Shown: positions 63,398-64,000 of the stretch, in pieces
Layout of the letters: each line of letters opens with the position of its first letter
Numbering within the stretch: the stretch's first letter is position 1
NCBI RefSeq assembly: GCF_900177425.1
Contig: NZ_LT840184.1
Span: forward strand, 2,628,010 to 2,692,009
Source of the DNA: Paenibacillus uliginis N3/975
Lineage (GTDB): Bacteria; Bacillota; Bacilli; Paenibacillales; Paenibacillaceae
DNA length: 64,000 nt
Reading direction: 5' to 3'
Notes under the pieces: generated by a model
Seen by the model: the letters and a program-made list of their open reading frames with translations, nothing else
Databases searched by the model: none
What the model was told of the DNA's origin: nothing
Made by a program: the position numbers and the translations under genes

Positions 63398-63429
63398 ATA
63401 CTCATTTAAAAGATTGGGGTTTATCTAAA

Positions 63430-64000
63430 ATGTTGAAAAAGTGTCTTTTGTACTTTAAATGGTGGATATTTCTATATACTTTTTTAGGTTTTACAATTCA
63501 ATTTTTAAGCAGTTTAGGGATTGTTGTCTTCCAAAAAATATTAGATCAAGCTGTGAAAATCAACAGTTTAGGGGAAATATCAAATTTAATCATTATTTAT
63601 GGGGTATTGTTAGGTGGAACGGTTATCTTCAATTATCTTGACGAATATCCTAGTACACATTTATCGAATAGTATAACAGAAAGATTAAAAATTATTGCAT
63701 TATCCAAAATATCAAGAATTGATTATCAGGCGTATCAAGATATTGGTACTGGACAAATGATTAAGGTTATTGAAAATGGTGCATCAGCTGGGAATAGTAT
63801 CATTTTCTCTTTTTTCCTTAGAACAGTACATGAGTTATTACCAACCATTCTGTTTAGCTTATTCTTTATTAGTTTTTATGACATAAGAATTATGTTGGTT
63901 ATTGCAGTTGGATATGTCGTAATCTTTTTTGTAACGAATATGCTTTTGAAATATTTGTATAAAATTAAGTCAACAATCCTCAAAGAACAAGAAAATATGT
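63430..64000 (+). CDS. ABC exporter membrane domain (3' end outside window)
   Basis: The open frame from ATG 63430 runs to the window edge (190 codons). It encodes the N-terminal transmembrane domain of an ABC exporter: LLYFKWWIFLYTFLGFTIQF, a type IV exporter coupling region (ERLKIIALSKISRIDYQAYQ, then DIGTGQMIKVIENG) and further hydrophobic segments. This matches half-transporters in which a nucleotide-binding domain follows. AT-rich. GGGG lies 10 bases before the ATG. Preceded by a leader peptide and attenuator. Confidence 0.85.
   Translation, partial: MLKKCLLYFKWWIFLYTFLGFTIQFLSSLGIVVFQKILDQAVKINSLGEISNLIIIYGVLLGGTVIFNYLDEYPSTHLSNSITERLKIIALSKISRIDYQAYQDIGTGQMIKVIENGASAGNSIIFSFFLRTVHELLPTILFSLFFISFYDIRIMLVIAVGYVVIFFVTNMLLKYLYKIKSTILKEQENM

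Overview
The window reads as chromosomal DNA of a spore-forming, low-to-mid GC Bacillota, most likely Paenibacillus. This is inferred from gene content: three YheC/YheD-type spore-coat-associated ATP-grasp proteins, a CotSA-like glycosyltransferase, a YtxJ bacilliredoxin, a YolD-like protein, a YitT protein, AraC regulators with large sensor domains, and very large modular secreted carbohydrate-active proteins. Strong Shine-Dalgarno sequences, sigma-A-type promoters and intrinsic terminators agree. I saw no rRNA, tRNA or CRISPR array.

Layout. 1-6.5 kb: end of an ABC exporter, an MFS exporter, a YheC/D protein, a C45-type acyltransferase/hydrolase, and an ECF sigma factor overlapping its probable anti-sigma factor. 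6.6-11 kb: a probable spore-surface glycan cluster, with YheC/D and a CotSA-like GT4 on the minus strand, then a second GT4 and an AstE-like Zn deacylase on the plus strand. 11-14.4 kb: decayed DNA with a PepSY remnant, a receiver-only response regulator, an NlpC/P60 hydrolase, an IS5-family element with its frameshift and CTAG target duplication, and fragments of a tyrosine recombinase and an AAA ATPase. 14.4-21.7 kb: a TolB-like propeller, YtxJ, a Fur-box-controlled siderophore uptake operon lacking its ATPase, an L,D-transpeptidase and a MepB-like protein. 21.9-28.9 kb: a 1213-residue DUF4855 surface protein with a coupled leader ORF, gene remnants, and a 794-residue protein fusing a possible squalene/phytoene-synthase-like domain to a polyprenyl diphosphate synthase.

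29-47.2 kb is a polysaccharide utilisation locus: AraC regulator, GH105 hydrolase, NodB-like deacetylase, a cache-AraC sensor-regulator, two permeases and a solute-binding lipoprotein, an unrecognised 579-residue protein, a 1553-residue GH-A-like secreted enzyme, an FAD oxidoreductase with an accessory C-terminus, and a second AraC regulator. The expected logic is extracellular cleavage, import of uronate-containing oligosaccharides, and cytosolic breakdown. Nothing in the sequence names the glycan.

48-57 kb: CoaA pantothenate kinase, LysR divergent from an E. coli-type chorismate synthase, and a peptide-antibiotic defence module (YxeA, LanG/LanE-type permeases, ATPase, divergent two-component system) with no lantibiotic structural gene. 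57-64 kb: a membrane-anchored S1C protease with a questionable start codon, a beta-lactamase-fold serine hydrolase, a decayed two-gene operon, YolD, YitT, a pentapeptide-repeat protein, and the start of an ABC exporter. That exporter is preceded by a promoter, a nine-codon leader ORF and a long terminator hairpin, which looks like a drug-responsive attenuator.
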